In this document: positions 39,057 through 48,421 of the stretch, piece by piece
Layout: every line of letters begins with the position of its first letter
Numbering within the stretch: position 1 is the first letter of the stretch
DNA from: Sphingomonas glacialis
GTDB lineage: Bacteria; Pseudomonadota; Alphaproteobacteria; Sphingomonadales; Sphingomonadaceae
Direction: 5' to 3'
DNA length: 64,000 nucleotides
Assembly (NCBI RefSeq): GCF_006439055.1
Contig: NZ_RCZC01000001.1
Span: 62,001-126,000 of the forward strand
Position numbers and translations under genes: made by a program
Notes under the pieces: generated by a model
Databases searched by the model: none
The model's input: only the letters and a program-made list of their open reading frames with translations
What the model was told of the DNA's origin: nothing

Positions 39057-39078
39057 TATGCAAATGTGGTTTTGCAAA
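39057..39078. promoter_or_regulatory. Candidate PccR operator between pccB and pccR
   Basis: Two half-sites, TATGCAAA (39057-39064) and TTTGCAAA (39071-39078), lie 6 bp apart in the divergent spacer. Rhodobacter sphaeroides PccR, a member of the same regulator family, is reported to bind TTTGCAAA-N4-TTTGCAAA; the spacing here is 2 bp larger and the first site has one mismatch. Confidence 0.6.
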
Positions 39079-39099
39079 TATGCGTGTGGAAACTTCACA

Positions 39100-40509
39100 A
39101 TGCCCGTCCCCCAATCGCGCCGATCGTTCGACGGCTACCGCGTCCGCGCGGTGCGCAAGCAGCTCGGCCTGAGCCAGGCCGAGATGGCGAAGTCGCTCGC
39201 CATCTCGGTGTCGTATCTCTCGCAGATCGAAAGCGGCGACCGGCCGATCACCGGCAACGTGCTGGCAGCGCTGGCGACGCATTATCCGCACGACTGGTCG
39301 GCGATCGACCCGAGCGAGACTGAGACGCTGCTGTCGGACGTGATCGACGCCTGCTCCGACCCGAGCGTCGCCGACGTCGTCTCCGACCTCAGCGATATCG
39401 AGCGCGTGATCCGGCAGCATCCGCTGATCGCCCGCCGGCTCGCCGCGCTTTATGCGACGCAGCGCGCCAATCTCGCACAATTGCGCGCGCTCGACGATCA
39501 GGTCGGCGCCGAGGGCAGCGCGCGCCGCCTGCCATGGGAGGAAGTGCGCGACTGGTTTCACGCGCAGCAGAATTACATCGACGAAATCGACCGCGCCGCC
39601 GAACGGATCGCCGCCGAATTCGCCGACGGCCCGGCGCTCCGGCGGATCGAGGCCCGGCTGCGCGACCGCTTCGGCGTGCGCGTCGCGCCGATCGCGAAGG
39701 GCGACAGCGCGATCCGCGCGTTCGATCCGGCAGGCGTGCTGCATATCGACCCGTCGCAGCCCGCCGAAAGCACCCTTTTTTCCGTCGCCTATCAGCTCGC
39801 CCGCCTCGAATTCGGCGAGCTGATCGAGACCATCGCCGCACGCGGATCGCAGAGCAGCGTCGGGCGCCAGCTCCTTGGCGCCGGCATCACCAATTATGCC
39901 GCCGGGGCATTGCTGATGCCCTACCTCGCCTTCCGCCAGGCGGCGCGCGAGTGCCGCCACGATGTCGACCAGCTCCGGCTCCAGTTCGGCACGAGCTTCG
40001 AACAGACCTGCCACCGCCTCTCGACGCTCCAGCGCCCCGGCGCGCTCGGCATTCCGGTATTTTTCTGCCGCGTCGACATGGCGGGCAACATCACCAAGCG
40101 GCATTCGGCGACCCGCCTCGAATTCGCGCGTTTCGGCGGGGCGTGTCCGCTCTGGGTGGTGCACGAAGCGGTGGCGATCCCCGATCGCATCCTCGTCCAG
40201 CTCGCCGAGACGCCCGACAGCGTGCGCTACGTCTCGATGGCGAAGGGCCTCGTCAAACCGTCGAACAGCTACACGCGAGCCCCGCGCCGCTACGCCGTCG
40301 CGCTCGGCTGCGAGGAGCGCTACGCCCCCGCCTTCGTCTATGCCGACGGCCTGCGCACCGACAGCAGCGCAACGCCGATCGGCAGCTCGTGCCGCGTCTG
40401 CCCGCGCGCCGACTGCGACCAGCGCGCCTTCCCGCCCGCGGCAAGCGATCTGCACATCGACCCCGACCGGCGCGGGCGGATCCCCTACGAGCTCCGCACC
40501 ACGCCGTAG
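39100..40509 (+). CDS. pccR: Short-chain fatty-acyl regulator (ScfR/PccR type)
   Basis: The start [12 protein letters not shown] gives 469 residues. An N-terminal XRE helix-turn-helix ([19 protein letters not shown] followed by [13 protein letters not shown]) precedes a long domain containing the IrrE/ImmA-like region ([13 protein letters not shown]) and a C-terminal DUF2083-type part with CPLWVVHEA and [16 protein letters not shown]. ScfR proteins sense short-chain acyl-CoA and control propionate or acetate assimilation. The divergent placement next to pccB and the TTTGCAAA sites support PccR rather than RamB or MccR. Confidence 0.85.
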   Translation: MPVPQSRRSFDGYRVRAVRKQLGLSQAEMAKSLAISVSYLSQIESGDRPITGNVLAALATHYPHDWSAIDPSETETLLSDVIDACSDPSVADVVSDLSDIERVIRQHPLIARRLAALYATQRANLAQLRALDDQVGAEGSARRLPWEEVRDWFHAQQNYIDEIDRAAERIAAEFADGPALRRIEARLRDRFGVRVAPIAKGDSAIRAFDPAGVLHIDPSQPAESTLFSVAYQLARLEFGELIETIAARGSQSSVGRQLLGAGITNYAAGALLMPYLAFRQAARECRHDVDQLRLQFGTSFEQTCHRLSTLQRPGALGIPVFFCRVDMAGNITKRHSATRLEFARFGGACPLWVVHEAVAIPDRILVQLAETPDSVRYVSMAKGLVKPSNSYTRAPRRYAVALGCEERYAPAFVYADGLRTDSSATPIGSSCRVCPRADCDQRAFPPAASDLHIDPDRRGRIPYELRTTP

Positions 40510-40517
40510 CGCAGCGG

Positions 40518-41045
40518 CTACGCCATGCTCTCGAGCACGCCGTCGCGGCGGATCCAGCCATGGAACAGCGCGGCACCGAGATGCGCGAGGAAGGTCGCGA
40601 ACAGCAAGACCGCGAACACCGTGTGCAGCGTCCGCAACACCGCGAACAGCGCGACATCGTGCGGCAGGATCGCGGGCAGATGCACCACGCCGAAAACCAG
40701 GATCGGATAGCCGCCCGCCGACAACATCGCCCAGCCGATGATCGGCAACACGATCATCAAGCCATAGAGCAGCCAGTGCGACACGCTCGCCAGCGCCTTC
40801 TGCCAGCCCGGCAGATCGCGCGGCAGCGGCGGCGGCGGGTTGATCGCGCGGTTGATCAGCCGGATCGCGACCAGCACGAGGATCGCGATGCCGATCGAGC
40901 GGTGCACCGACAGAAAGCGATAATAGTCGGGCCCGGTGGTGCTCACCATGCCGATGCCGATCAGCAGCATCGCCAGCACGAGCACCGCCATCCCCCAATG
41001 CAGGATGCGCGAGGCGAGCGGAAAGCGTTGCGTCGAAGCGCTCAT
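40518..41045 (-). CDS. Cytochrome b561-type membrane haem protein
   Basis: The 175-residue protein has four membrane helices with the b561 pattern: [38 protein letters not shown] and [21 protein letters not shown], providing the paired histidine haem ligands, and a C-terminal [16 protein letters not shown] segment typical of the YodB/CybB group. Its start overlaps the stop of the catalase-like gene by 4 bp; it may pass electrons between quinone and that periplasmic peroxidase. Confidence 0.85.
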   Translation of the reverse strand: MSASTQRFPLASRILHWGMAVLVLAMLLIGIGMVSTTGPDYYRFLSVHRSIGIAILVLVAIRLINRAINPPPPLPRDLPGWQKALASVSHWLLYGLMIVLPIIGWAMLSAGGYPILVFGVVHLPAILPHDVALFAVLRTLHTVFAVLLFATFLAHLGAALFHGWIRRDGVLESMA

Positions 41046-42184
41046 GGCCGGGTCCCCGCGGATTGGTTGGCGACCGCGCTCGGCGGTGTGTGCTCGCGCG
41101 TGCGGCGGCGGAACGAGGTCGCATAGACCGCCGATCGCGCGAACGGGATCGGATCGTCCGACGGCAGCATGCCCGCTGGCAGCACGAGCGGATCGAAATT
41201 GATGTCGCGGCAATTGCCCATCGCTTCGCTCTCGACATGGTCGATCACCAATTCGCCGAGATCGACCTTGGGCCGGTCGGCGGGCCAGACCTCGGCGGCG
41301 CGATTGGGATCGCCCGGTTGCGCGAGCGTCGCGACCAGCCGCCACTTGAGCGGCCCGGTCGTGGCGCGCGCGAGCAGATCCTCGAACATGTAATTGGCCG
41401 ATCGTCCTGCGCGCGCCGCGGGCGTCAGCGTGGCGAACGGCGCCTCGGCCTGCATCGTCCAGCGCACCAGCCGCTGCGTCCCGTCGGGCGCGACGAAGAG
41501 GAAGCCGTCGATGCTGTTATAGCTGTCATTGGCGAAGCCCGAAGCCAGCGGCTTGGCCTTCATCCGCGCGAGGAACGCCGCCGATTCGGGATGCTTGGCG
41601 AGATACGCCGCGACCTTGGCCGGGTCGGGCTTGCCGGTCTTGGGATCGGGGACAGAGGCGAGCGCGTTTTCGTAAAAGGCCTCGGGCGTCGAGACGTGCA
41701 AGCCCGGCGTGTCGTTGATCGCCATCCGCCATTCGTCGCCACCGACGGGCTGCAGCCGCAGCGCCATGCTGCGCACGCCGACCATCGGGTCCTTGGCATA
41801 CGGGTCGGGCGTCGCCTCGGCGAAGCGGCCCGTGACCGGAACGGGCCGGCCATCGAACACGCCAGCGCTCGACAGGCCACGCGCCGCCGCGGCGGTGCCG
41901 GTGAAAGTCCCGGCGATGCAGATGCCCTTGGCGTGCGCGCGGCGGAAACCCGCATGCGCACCGCCGCCGGTCGCCTCGAGCGCATTGGCGATCTTGTCGG
42001 CGCCGAGCCGGTCGGGGGTCAGGAACCCGCCGACATAGGCAAAGCCGCCGACCGTCGCGGCGAGCACGACCGCGATCCCCACCGCCGCACCCGAATGCCG
42101 CCGCAGCAATGCGAGCGTGCTTTCGCCAGGCGGGTGATCCTCCGGGGGAACGGGCGCAGCGGGGGGATCTTCGACGTACGGCAT
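41042..42184 (-). CDS. Membrane-anchored catalase-related peroxidase (SrpA type)
   Basis: Start [11 protein letters not shown] gives 380 residues. A single membrane helix (about 32-54, [22 protein letters not shown]) tethers a catalase-core domain outside the cytoplasm. The distal His84 is in [12 protein letters not shown], the usual family context, and the C-terminal [11 protein letters not shown] carries the presumed haem-ligand Tyr. It is shorter than true catalases, fitting the minimal catalase-like peroxidases. It is co-translated with the b561 gene. Confidence 0.82.
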   Translation of the reverse strand: MPYVEDPPAAPVPPEDHPPGESTLALLRRHSGAAVGIAVVLAATVGGFAYVGGFLTPDRLGADKIANALEATGGGAHAGFRRAHAKGICIAGTFTGTAAAARGLSSAGVFDGRPVPVTGRFAEATPDPYAKDPMVGVRSMALRLQPVGGDEWRMAINDTPGLHVSTPEAFYENALASVPDPKTGKPDPAKVAAYLAKHPESAAFLARMKAKPLASGFANDSYNSIDGFLFVAPDGTQRLVRWTMQAEAPFATLTPAARAGRSANYMFEDLLARATTGPLKWRLVATLAQPGDPNRAAEVWPADRPKVDLGELVIDHVESEAMGNCRDINFDPLVLPAGMLPSDDPIPFARSAVYATSFRRRTREHTPPSAVANQSAGTRP

Positions 42185-42290
42185 GACACTCTCCGTACCA
42201 CCCCGCCGCCAATGGCCGATACGCGCCACGGACCGAACCGGTGATAATAAACTCGGTTAGCAGACTATGGTCGAGCGCGCATAGCGCCGC

Positions 42291-42824
42291 CTATTCGAAG
42301 GTGCGCGCCAGATCGGCAGGAACGTCCGCCTTGGGATCGTTGCCGAAGCGGTTGGGGCCCGGCGTGCCGGCGGTGCAATACCAGACGAACACCAGGATGC
42401 TGCAGATCAGCGCGGCAAGCCCTGCGACGCCCGCCACGATCATCACGCCCATATTGCCCGACGCCGCGCTGCCCGCCATCGCGAAGATCGCGACGAACAC
42501 CGGGACCATCGGCAGCAGGATGTACCAGCCGCTGCGGTTGATGTCGTGCATCCGCCGCACCGCGACCGCGATGTTGGGCAGCAACACGGCGAGCGAGAAG
42601 ATATTGCTGAGGATCCCGCCGCGCAGATTGCCCGCCGCGGCGACGCTGCCCGGCACCGAACTCGTCGCGCCCGTCGCCTGGCCTCCAAGCCCGAGGGCTG
42701 CATCGACGAAGCTGAGCACGATGCCGACGATCACCTGGAACAGGATCCACATCCAATATTCCTTGCGGCGCGAGCGGCCATTGAACTGCGCATAGCGCTT
42801 CAACGGCAAGATCATCCATTCCAT
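42291..42824 (-). CDS. DUF805 inner-membrane protein
   Basis: The 177 residues start with the family hallmark MEWMILPLKRYAQFNGRSRR-type segment, followed by EYW, and have four membrane helices with the conserved AVRRMHDINRSGW loop, then a hydrophilic tail with GPNRFGNDP. DUF805 proteins are widespread, small and uncharacterised. Monocistronic by position. Confidence 0.8.
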   Translation of the reverse strand: MEWMILPLKRYAQFNGRSRRKEYWMWILFQVIVGIVLSFVDAALGLGGQATGATSSVPGSVAAAGNLRGGILSNIFSLAVLLPNIAVAVRRMHDINRSGWYILLPMVPVFVAIFAMAGSAASGNMGVMIVAGVAGLAALICSILVFVWYCTAGTPGPNRFGNDPKADVPADLARTFE

Positions 42825-42909
42825 CGTCGGTCCCCCTATTCGGCGCGTCGTGCGTGCCTGAGTGTCGCTGGCAAACGTTTCGCTAGCAAGTCACTGTGCA
42901 ACAACGCGC

Positions 42910-44415
42910 TCAACCGCGTGGTGGTTGCCGACGATAGCTCAGCGCCTCGGCGATATGCAGCCGCGCGATCTGCTCGACCCCCGCAAGATCGGCGATCGTC
43001 CGCGCGACGCGTAGCACGCGCGTATAGCCACGCGCCGACAGCCCCATCGCCGCCGATGCCTGCGCCAGCAATGCCCGGCCGGGATCGTCGGGCGTCGCCA
43101 CCGCGTCGAGCAGGTCGCCATCGACCTCGGCATTGGTGCGCACCGGATGATCGGCATAACGCAGCGTCTGCACCGCGCGCGCCGCCGCGACGCGCGCCGC
43201 GACCTCGGCCGATCCTTCGGCGGGCGGCGGCAGCACGAGATCGGCGGCGCTCACCGCCTGGACCTCGACGTGGAGGTCGATCCGGTCGAGCAGCGGCCCC
43301 GACACTTTGGCCTGATAATCCGCCGCACACCTCGGCGCGCGCGAACACGCGAGCGCCGCATCGCCGAGATGCCCGCAGCGGCACGGGTTCATCGCCGCGA
43401 TCAGCTGGACGCGCGCCGGAAAGGTGACATGCGCATTGGCGCGCGCGACGCTGACCGATCCGGTCTCGAGCGGCTGGCGCAGCGAATCGAGCACCGCGCG
43501 CTGGAATTCGGGCAATTCGTCGAGGAACAGCACGCCGAGATGCGCGAGGCTCACCTCGCCCGGCTTGACCTTCAATCCCCCGCCGACCAGCGCCGCCATC
43601 GACGCCGAATGGTGCGGCGCACGGTACGGCCGCGCCCGCGTCAGCCGCCCACCGCTCAACGTTCCCGCGACGCTCGCCACCATCGACACTTCCAACGCCT
43701 CGGCCGCGTCGAGCGGCGGCAGGATGCCCGGCAGGCACGACGCCATCAGCGATTTGCCCGATCCCGGCGGCCCGACCATCAACAGATTGTGCGCCCCCGC
43801 TGCCGCAACCTCGAGCGCGCGCTTGGCGGTCTCCTGCCCCTTGACCTGGCGCAGATCAGGTCCCGCCGCCGCGCTCTCGATCGCGCCCGGCTGCGGCGTG
43901 GCGAGCAGGCCGTGGCCCTTGAAATGGTTGATCAGCGACAGGATGTCGGGCGCGGCGATCACCCCCTGCCCCGCCCAGGCCGCCTCCGCACCCTGCGCCG
44001 CCGGGCACACCAGCCCGAGCCCGCGTTCGGCCGCGTGGAGCGCGGCGAGCAGCACGCCAGGCGATGGCGCGATCCGCGAGTCGAGACTCAGTTCGCCAAC
44101 GACGAGATAGTCGCTCAGCGTTTCGGCATCGACCACCCCCATCGCCGCGAGCAGCCCGAGCGCGATCGGCAGATCGAAATGCGATCCTTCCTTCGGCAAA
44201 TCGGCGGGCGACAGATTGACCACGATTCGCTTGGGCGGCAGCGCTAGCCCCATCGCCGCGATCGCGCCGCGAACGCGCTCGCGGCTTTCGCCGACCGCCT
44301 TGTCACCGAGTCCCACGACGTAGAAACCGGGCAAACCGGGGATCAGTTGCACCTGGACCTCGACCGCACGCGCCTCGAGCCCGAGATACGCCACCGTGGA
44401 TACGCTCGCGACCAT
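42910..44415 (-). CDS. comM: ComM/YifB Mg-chelatase-like AAA+ helicase
   Basis: The 501 residues start at MVASVSTVAYLGLEA. An N-terminal Lon-like fold domain (GLPGFYVVGLGDKAVGESRE) is followed by the AAA+ core with Walker A GPPGSGKS, YRAPHHSAS, Walker B GVLFLDELPEF and the MNPCRCG segment, then a C-terminal domain with GLSARGYTRVLRVARTIADL. In naturally competent bacteria ComM promotes branch migration during transformation. No other competence genes are nearby. Confidence 0.92.
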   Translation of the reverse strand: MVASVSTVAYLGLEARAVEVQVQLIPGLPGFYVVGLGDKAVGESRERVRGAIAAMGLALPPKRIVVNLSPADLPKEGSHFDLPIALGLLAAMGVVDAETLSDYLVVGELSLDSRIAPSPGVLLAALHAAERGLGLVCPAAQGAEAAWAGQGVIAAPDILSLINHFKGHGLLATPQPGAIESAAAGPDLRQVKGQETAKRALEVAAAGAHNLLMVGPPGSGKSLMASCLPGILPPLDAAEALEVSMVASVAGTLSGGRLTRARPYRAPHHSASMAALVGGGLKVKPGEVSLAHLGVLFLDELPEFQRAVLDSLRQPLETGSVSVARANAHVTFPARVQLIAAMNPCRCGHLGDAALACSRAPRCAADYQAKVSGPLLDRIDLHVEVQAVSAADLVLPPPAEGSAEVAARVAAARAVQTLRYADHPVRTNAEVDGDLLDAVATPDDPGRALLAQASAAMGLSARGYTRVLRVARTIADLAGVEQIARLHIAEALSYRRQPPRG

Positions 44416-44527
44416 CCCCTCACCCCCCAGCAAGTCCCCACGGTATAACGGAATTAGGACCGTTACGAATACGTGATCCAGACGCGCGACTTGTCTTAGT
44501 GATCGTCGTTGCCCACATCGGTGGTCG

Positions 44528-44878
44528 ATGAAGCCGCAACGCCACCCCATGCTCCGGACCTTGTGGTTCTCGACCGGCGTCGTGCTGGTGATTCTCTCGC
44601 CGCTGGTCGGCGCGATTCCGGGGCCGGGCGGGATCTTCGTGTTCGCCGCGGGGCTCGCGCTGATGCTGCAGAACTCGCAGCGCACCAAGCGGTTGTTCGT
44701 CGATGCCAAGCGCCGCTGGCCGAAATTCGGCCATTACGCCGATATGGGTCTCCGCCGCCAAAGTGCCGCGCGCCGCCGCGCACGCGACAAGGAGTTGGCG
44801 CCCGATGGTCCGCCGCTGACCTTCCGCCAGCGCCTCGCCGAAATTCTCGCACCGCCGTCGAACGATCGTCCGCGTTGA
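44528..44878 (+). CDS. Small PGPGW-type membrane protein
   Basis: The 116 residues contain one long hydrophobic region (about 10-45) interrupted by a IPGPGGIFVF turn, characteristic of the PGPGW family, then a basic tail. It lies directly upstream of rpmH on the same strand, but a promoter-like sequence and a hairpin intervene. Function unknown. Confidence 0.65.
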   Translation: MKPQRHPMLRTLWFSTGVVLVILSPLVGAIPGPGGIFVFAAGLALMLQNSQRTKRLFVDAKRRWPKFGHYADMGLRRQSAARRRARDKELAPDGPPLTFRQRLAEILAPPSNDRPR

Positions 44879-44903
44879 CTTTGCCGCCCCTCGCATTTAT
44901 GCG
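44875..44903 (+). promoter_or_regulatory. Candidate rpmH promoter (TTGACT-N17-TATGCG)
   Basis: TTGACT (44875-44880) is a good -35 element and TATGCG (44898-44903) a fair -10 at 17-bp spacing. It overlaps the end of the preceding gene and would give a leader of about 70 bases before rpmH. Sequence-only call. Confidence 0.45.
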
Positions 44904-44912
44904 CAGCCCACC

Positions 44913-44940
44913 AAGGCCGTCCTCGTGGCGGCCCTTTTCT
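44913..44940 (+). terminator. Hairpin with U-rich tail in the rpmH leader
   Basis: AAGGCCG (44913-44919) can pair with CGGCC plus TT across 44929-44936, followed by TTTTCTATTT. It resembles a weak intrinsic terminator or attenuator between the proposed promoter and rpmH, or a terminator for the preceding small gene. Confidence 0.4.
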
Positions 44941-44972
44941 ATTTAGACGTGCCCCGGGCAGAATTTTAGGGA

Positions 44973-45437
44973 ATGAACGATGAAGCGGACCTTTCAGCCG
45001 AGCAATCTGGTGCGCGCACGCCGCCACGGGTTCCGCTCGCGCATGGCGACGCCGGGCGGCCGCAACGTGATTCGCGCACGCCGCAATCGCGGTCGCAAGA
45101 AGCTGTCGGCCTAACCAACCTCCAGATTCGCCGCGATTTTCTCGCGGCGAATTCGGGCAAGCGTGCGCCGATGCCGGGCTTCGTCCTGCAAGTGCGCGCA
45201 CGCGGCGACGGGTCGAGCGACATGCGTGTCGGCTTCACCGTTACCAAGAAAATCGGCAATGCCGTGGTGCGGAACCGGATGAAACGCCGGTTGCGCGCTT
45301 TGGCGCGTGACGTGCTCCCCGATTCGGGCGTGCGCGGCGCGGACCATGTGCTGATCGGCCGCAATGGCGGGATCGAGCGCGACTATGCCGTGCTCCGCGC
45401 GGAACTGGTCAAGGCGCTGGCGAAGGTGGCGCGGTGA
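44973..45437 (+). CDS. rnpA: Ribonuclease P protein component, frame overlapping rpmH
   Basis: Protein subunit of RNase P, which matures tRNA 5' ends. The conserved core runs from [13 protein letters not shown] (codon at 45126) through [23 protein letters not shown] to the stop, about 103 residues. In this frame there is no ATG, GTG or TTG between 44976 and the core; the only standard start upstream is ATG 44973, which makes a 154-residue protein whose first 50 or so codons overlap all of rpmH. The alternative is a rare ATT start at 45126, 11 bp after the rpmH stop. Function is certain; the start is not. Confidence 0.85.
   Translation: MNDEADLSAEQSGARTPPRVPLAHGDAGRPQRDSRTPQSRSQEAVGLTNLQIRRDFLAANSGKRAPMPGFVLQVRARGDGSSDMRVGFTVTKKIGNAVVRNRMKRRLRALARDVLPDSGVRGADHVLIGRNGGIERDYAVLRAELVKALAKVAR
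44980..45114 (+). CDS. rpmH: 50S ribosomal protein L34
   Basis: The 44-residue product begins [20 protein letters not shown] and ends NRGRKKLSA, which is unmistakable bL34 of normal length. AGGGA lies 7 bases upstream of the ATG at 44980, an ideal ribosome binding site. It heads the rpmH-rnpA-yidD-yidC-yihA cluster. The rnpA reading frame overlaps it completely in another frame. Confidence 0.97.
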   Translation: MKRTFQPSNLVRARRHGFRSRMATPGGRNVIRARRNRGRKKLSA

Positions 45438-45452
45438 GCCGTCCCCACCCTA

Positions 45453-45562
45453 CCGTCACCCCGGCCTTGTGCCGGGGCCCACTTCGCACCCCGCGCAACG
45501 CCCGGATTGCAAGGGATGCGCGAGCCGCCAGCTGGACCCCGGCACACGCCCGGGGTGACGGA
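45453..45562. repeat. Palindromic element, TCACCCCGGCC family
   Basis: The arms GTCACCCCGGCCTTGTGCCG and CGGCACACGCCCGGGGTGAC bound a 110-bp element between rnpA and yidD. The family is shared with 22450-22548 and 62872-62978. Here it lies between co-directional genes, so readthrough is presumably tolerated. Confidence 0.8.
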
Positions 45563-45588
45563 TGGGCGATTCGCGCCGGAGCGCTGCC

Positions 45589-45801
45589 ATGCTGACCCGC
45601 CTCCTCGTCCTGCTCGTCCGCGCCTGGCAAGTCGGACCCTCGGCGATCCTCCCGCCCTCCTGCCGCTATCAACCAAGCTGTTCCGCCTATGCAATCACCG
45701 CCTTACGCCGCTATGGCGCGGTGAAAGGTGGGTGGTTGGCGGCCAAGCGAATCGCGCGATGCCATCCCTGGGGCGGGTTCGGACCCGATCCTGTGCCCTG
45801 A
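45589..45801 (+). CDS. yidD: Membrane protein insertion efficiency factor YidD
   Basis: Starting at MLTRLLVLLVRAWQ, the 70 residues show the family pattern: an N-terminal amphipathic helix, then CRYQPSCSAYAITALRRYGAVKG-type sequence with three conserved Cys (CRYQPSC and RCHPWG), ending GGFGPDPVP. It sits between rnpA and yidC, the universal position. Confidence 0.92.
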   Translation: MLTRLLVLLVRAWQVGPSAILPPSCRYQPSCSAYAITALRRYGAVKGGWLAAKRIARCHPWGGFGPDPVP

Positions 45802-45835
45802 GGACTCCTGCGAGTGACGAACGGATACCGCTAGC

Positions 45836-47590
45836 GTGAAACAAGATACCCGCAATTTCATCCTGTTCGCGGTGCTCGCCGCGATCATCCTGTTCGGCGG
45901 GAATTTCCTGTCGGCGCGCTTTTTCCCGCGCGCGGCGAATCCGCCGGCCACGAAGATGGTCGATGGCAAGAGCCAGGTCGTCAACACGCCGACCGGCCCT
46001 GCCGCGACCGGGGCCGCCGCGGTGCGCGATCTCAAGATCGTCCAGGCCGAGAGCCCGCGCGTGCCGATCCGCACCGCCGACCTCCAGGGTTCGATCAACC
46101 TCAAGGGCGCGCGGATCGACGATCTGACGCTGACCAACTACAAGCAGACGATCGACAAGAACTCGCCGCCGATCCGCTTGCTCTCGCCGCGCGGCACCAA
46201 GGATGCCTATTTTGCCGGCTTCGGCTGGAACGGCGACGGCGTCACCGTCCCCAACGGCGACACGGTCTTCACCGCGAGCGGCGGGGCGCTCACCCCGACC
46301 ACGCCGGTCACGCTGCGCTGGGCGAACGGCAAGGGCCAGGTCTTCGCGCTGACCTTCGCGATCGATGCGAAATATATGTTCACCGTGCGCCAGAGCGTCG
46401 GCAATGCCGGCCCCGCGCCGATTGCGCTCCGCCCCTACGCGCTCGTCTCGCGCTCGGGCGTCGGCACCGAGGCCGATACCTGGACCAACCATATCGGCCC
46501 GATCGGTGTGTTCGACAAAGGCGCGACCTACGACATCACCTTCGACAATCTGAAGGGCAAGGACGCGACCTTCATGGGCCGCATCTGGGGGAGCAACGCC
46601 AAGGCCGGCGACAACTTCTTCGACGCAAAGGGCGGCTGGCTCGGCTTCGGCGACAAATATTTCCTCGCCGCGGTCATCCCCGATCCCAAGGCGCAGGTCC
46701 ATGCCGGCTTCCACGCCGCCAATGGCGACACCTTCCAGGGCGACTTCACGCTCGCCCCGCGCGTCATCGCGCCGGGCAAGGCGCTCGTCTCGACCGCGAA
46801 GTTCTTCGCGGGCGCCAAGGAAACCAACACGCTCGACCGCTACGAGGATCGCCTCGGCATCCAGCATTTCGGCAAGGCGATCGACTGGGGCTGGTTCGAG
46901 ATCGTCGAGAAGCCGATCTTCAAGTACCTCGACTGGCTGTTCCGCATGATCGGCAATTTCGGTGTCGCGATCATCCTGCTCACCGTCACGATCCGCACGC
47001 TGATCTTCCCGGTCGCGCAGCGTCAGTTCGCCTCGATGGCCGCGATGAAGGCGATCCAGCCGAAGATGAAGGCGATCCAGGAGAAATATAAGGACGACAA
47101 GGCACGCGCGCAGCAGGAAGTGATGGCGCTGTACAAGGCCGAGAAGGTCAACCCGCTCGCGGGCTGCCTGCCGACCTTGATCCAGATCCCGATCATGTAC
47201 TCGCTGTACAAGGTGCTGCTGCTGACGATCGAAATGCGCCATCAGCCGTTCGTCGGCTGGATCCACGATCTGTCGGCGCCCGATCCCGCGACGATCCTCA
47301 ACCTGTTCGGCTATCTGCCGTACCATCTGCCGTCGTTCCTCGCGATCGGCGTGGTGCCGGTGCTGCTCGGCGTGTCGATGTACTTCCAGTTCAAGCTGAA
47401 CCCGGCGCCGATGGACGATGCGCAGAAGCAGGTGTTCGCGATCATGCCGTGGGTGCTGATGTTCGTGATGGCGCCGTTCGCAGTCGGCCTGCAGGTCTAC
47501 TGGATCACCTCGAACCTGTGGACCGTCGCGCAGCAGCGCCTGCTGTACGCGCGGCACCCGGGCCTCAAAGAGCCGGCGGTGACGAAGTGA
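45836..47590 (+). CDS. yidC: Membrane protein insertase YidC
   Basis: Inserts membrane proteins alone or with SecYEG. The 584 residues have an N-terminal helix (MKQDTRNFILFAVLAAII), a large periplasmic beta domain (about 60-350) and five C-terminal helices with the conserved cytoplasmic helical loop (AMKAIQPKMKAIQEKYKDDK) and GCLPTLIQIPIMYSLYKV. The start is GTG at 45836, without a strong ribosome binding site, which may keep expression low. The length is normal for alphaproteobacteria. Confidence 0.96.
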   Translation: MKQDTRNFILFAVLAAIILFGGNFLSARFFPRAANPPATKMVDGKSQVVNTPTGPAATGAAAVRDLKIVQAESPRVPIRTADLQGSINLKGARIDDLTLTNYKQTIDKNSPPIRLLSPRGTKDAYFAGFGWNGDGVTVPNGDTVFTASGGALTPTTPVTLRWANGKGQVFALTFAIDAKYMFTVRQSVGNAGPAPIALRPYALVSRSGVGTEADTWTNHIGPIGVFDKGATYDITFDNLKGKDATFMGRIWGSNAKAGDNFFDAKGGWLGFGDKYFLAAVIPDPKAQVHAGFHAANGDTFQGDFTLAPRVIAPGKALVSTAKFFAGAKETNTLDRYEDRLGIQHFGKAIDWGWFEIVEKPIFKYLDWLFRMIGNFGVAIILLTVTIRTLIFPVAQRQFASMAAMKAIQPKMKAIQEKYKDDKARAQQEVMALYKAEKVNPLAGCLPTLIQIPIMYSLYKVLLLTIEMRHQPFVGWIHDLSAPDPATILNLFGYLPYHLPSFLAIGVVPVLLGVSMYFQFKLNPAPMDDAQKQVFAIMPWVLMFVMAPFAVGLQVYWITSNLWTVAQQRLLYARHPGLKEPAVTK

Positions 47591-47601
47591 GCATTTCCCT
47601 G

Positions 47602-47750
47602 AAAATCCTCCCCCGGGAACCGGGGGAGGGGGACCGCTCGGCTCCTTCAGCCGAGGGGTGGAGGGGGGCAACGGCTATTGTTGCGTCCAGCCCCCGCCCC
47701 CTCCGTCTCGCTGCGCTCGCCACCTCCCCCGCTGCGCGAGGGAGGATTTA
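47602..47750. repeat. Palindromic element related to the DUF559 cassette, without a gene
   Basis: Ends AAATCCTCC (47603-47611) and GGAGGATTT (47741-47749) are inverted. The right arm contains, in reverse complement, the blocks GGGGGAGGTGGC and GACGGAGGGGGCGG that also form the arms around the DUF559 gene at 48422-48913. The interior is only about 50 bp. Its terminal GGAGG serves as the likely ribosome binding site of yihA. Confidence 0.8.
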
Positions 47751-47752
47751 AG

Positions 47753-48388
47753 ATGGCATTCGAACCAGAAGACGTCGAGATCGCGCGCAAGCTCTTCGCC
47801 GGGCCGATCGCGTTCCTGAAATCGGCCCCGACGCTCGAGTTCATTCCCGAGCCGACGGTCAACGAAGTGGCCTTCGCCGGCCGCTCGAACGTCGGCAAAT
47901 CGTCGCTGCTCAACGCGCTGACCAACCGCAACTCGCTTGCGCGCACGTCGAACACGCCGGGCCGCACGCAGGAGCTGAACTTCTTCGACGTCGGCAATCC
48001 GCTGGCGTTCCGGCTGGTCGACATGCCGGGCTATGGCTATGCCAAGGCGCCGAAGGATCTGGTCAAGAAGTGGCGCTTCATGGTCAACGATTTCCTGCGC
48101 GGGCGCGACGTGCTCAAGCGTGCGCTGGTGCTGATCGACGCGCGCCACGGCATCAAGGAGGTCGATCGCGACATTCTCGAGATGCTCGACAAGGCAGCGG
48201 TGAGCTATCGCATGGTCATCACCAAGGCCGACAAGATCAAGGCGTCGGAGCTGGTCGAGGTAACCGAGGCGACCGCTGTCGAGGCGCGCAAGCGCCCGGC
48301 GGCACATCCGGAGATCCTGGTGACGTCGAGCGAGACTGGCCTCGGCATCCCCGAACTGCGCGCGGCGGTGATCGAGGCGGTGCGCTGA
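47753..48388 (+). CDS. yihA: Ribosome biogenesis GTPase YihA/EngB
   Basis: GTPase needed for large-subunit assembly, 211 residues from [12 protein letters not shown] motifs: G1 [10 protein letters not shown]3 DMPGYGYA, G4 TKADK, G5 TSSETG. The ATG at 47753 has GGAGG 7 bases upstream; that GGAGG is the end of the palindromic element. The longer open frame upstream translates the element only. It closes the yidC cluster; the usual next gene argB is replaced by the DUF559 cassette. Confidence 0.95.
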   Translation: MAFEPEDVEIARKLFAGPIAFLKSAPTLEFIPEPTVNEVAFAGRSNVGKSSLLNALTNRNSLARTSNTPGRTQELNFFDVGNPLAFRLVDMPGYGYAKAPKDLVKKWRFMVNDFLRGRDVLKRALVLIDARHGIKEVDRDILEMLDKAAVSYRMVITKADKIKASELVEVTEATAVEARKRPAAHPEILVTSSETGLGIPELRAAVIEAVR

Positions 48389-48421
48389 GCCTGGACGCCG
48401 TATCGGTCCGCCCTTAACTTC

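Noticed and set aside
37486..41238. A 1250-codon frame joining pccB to sequence upstream
   Set aside because: Only the part from 39012 downwards is PccB; the rest is antisense to pccR and overlaps the b561 and catalase genes in another frame.
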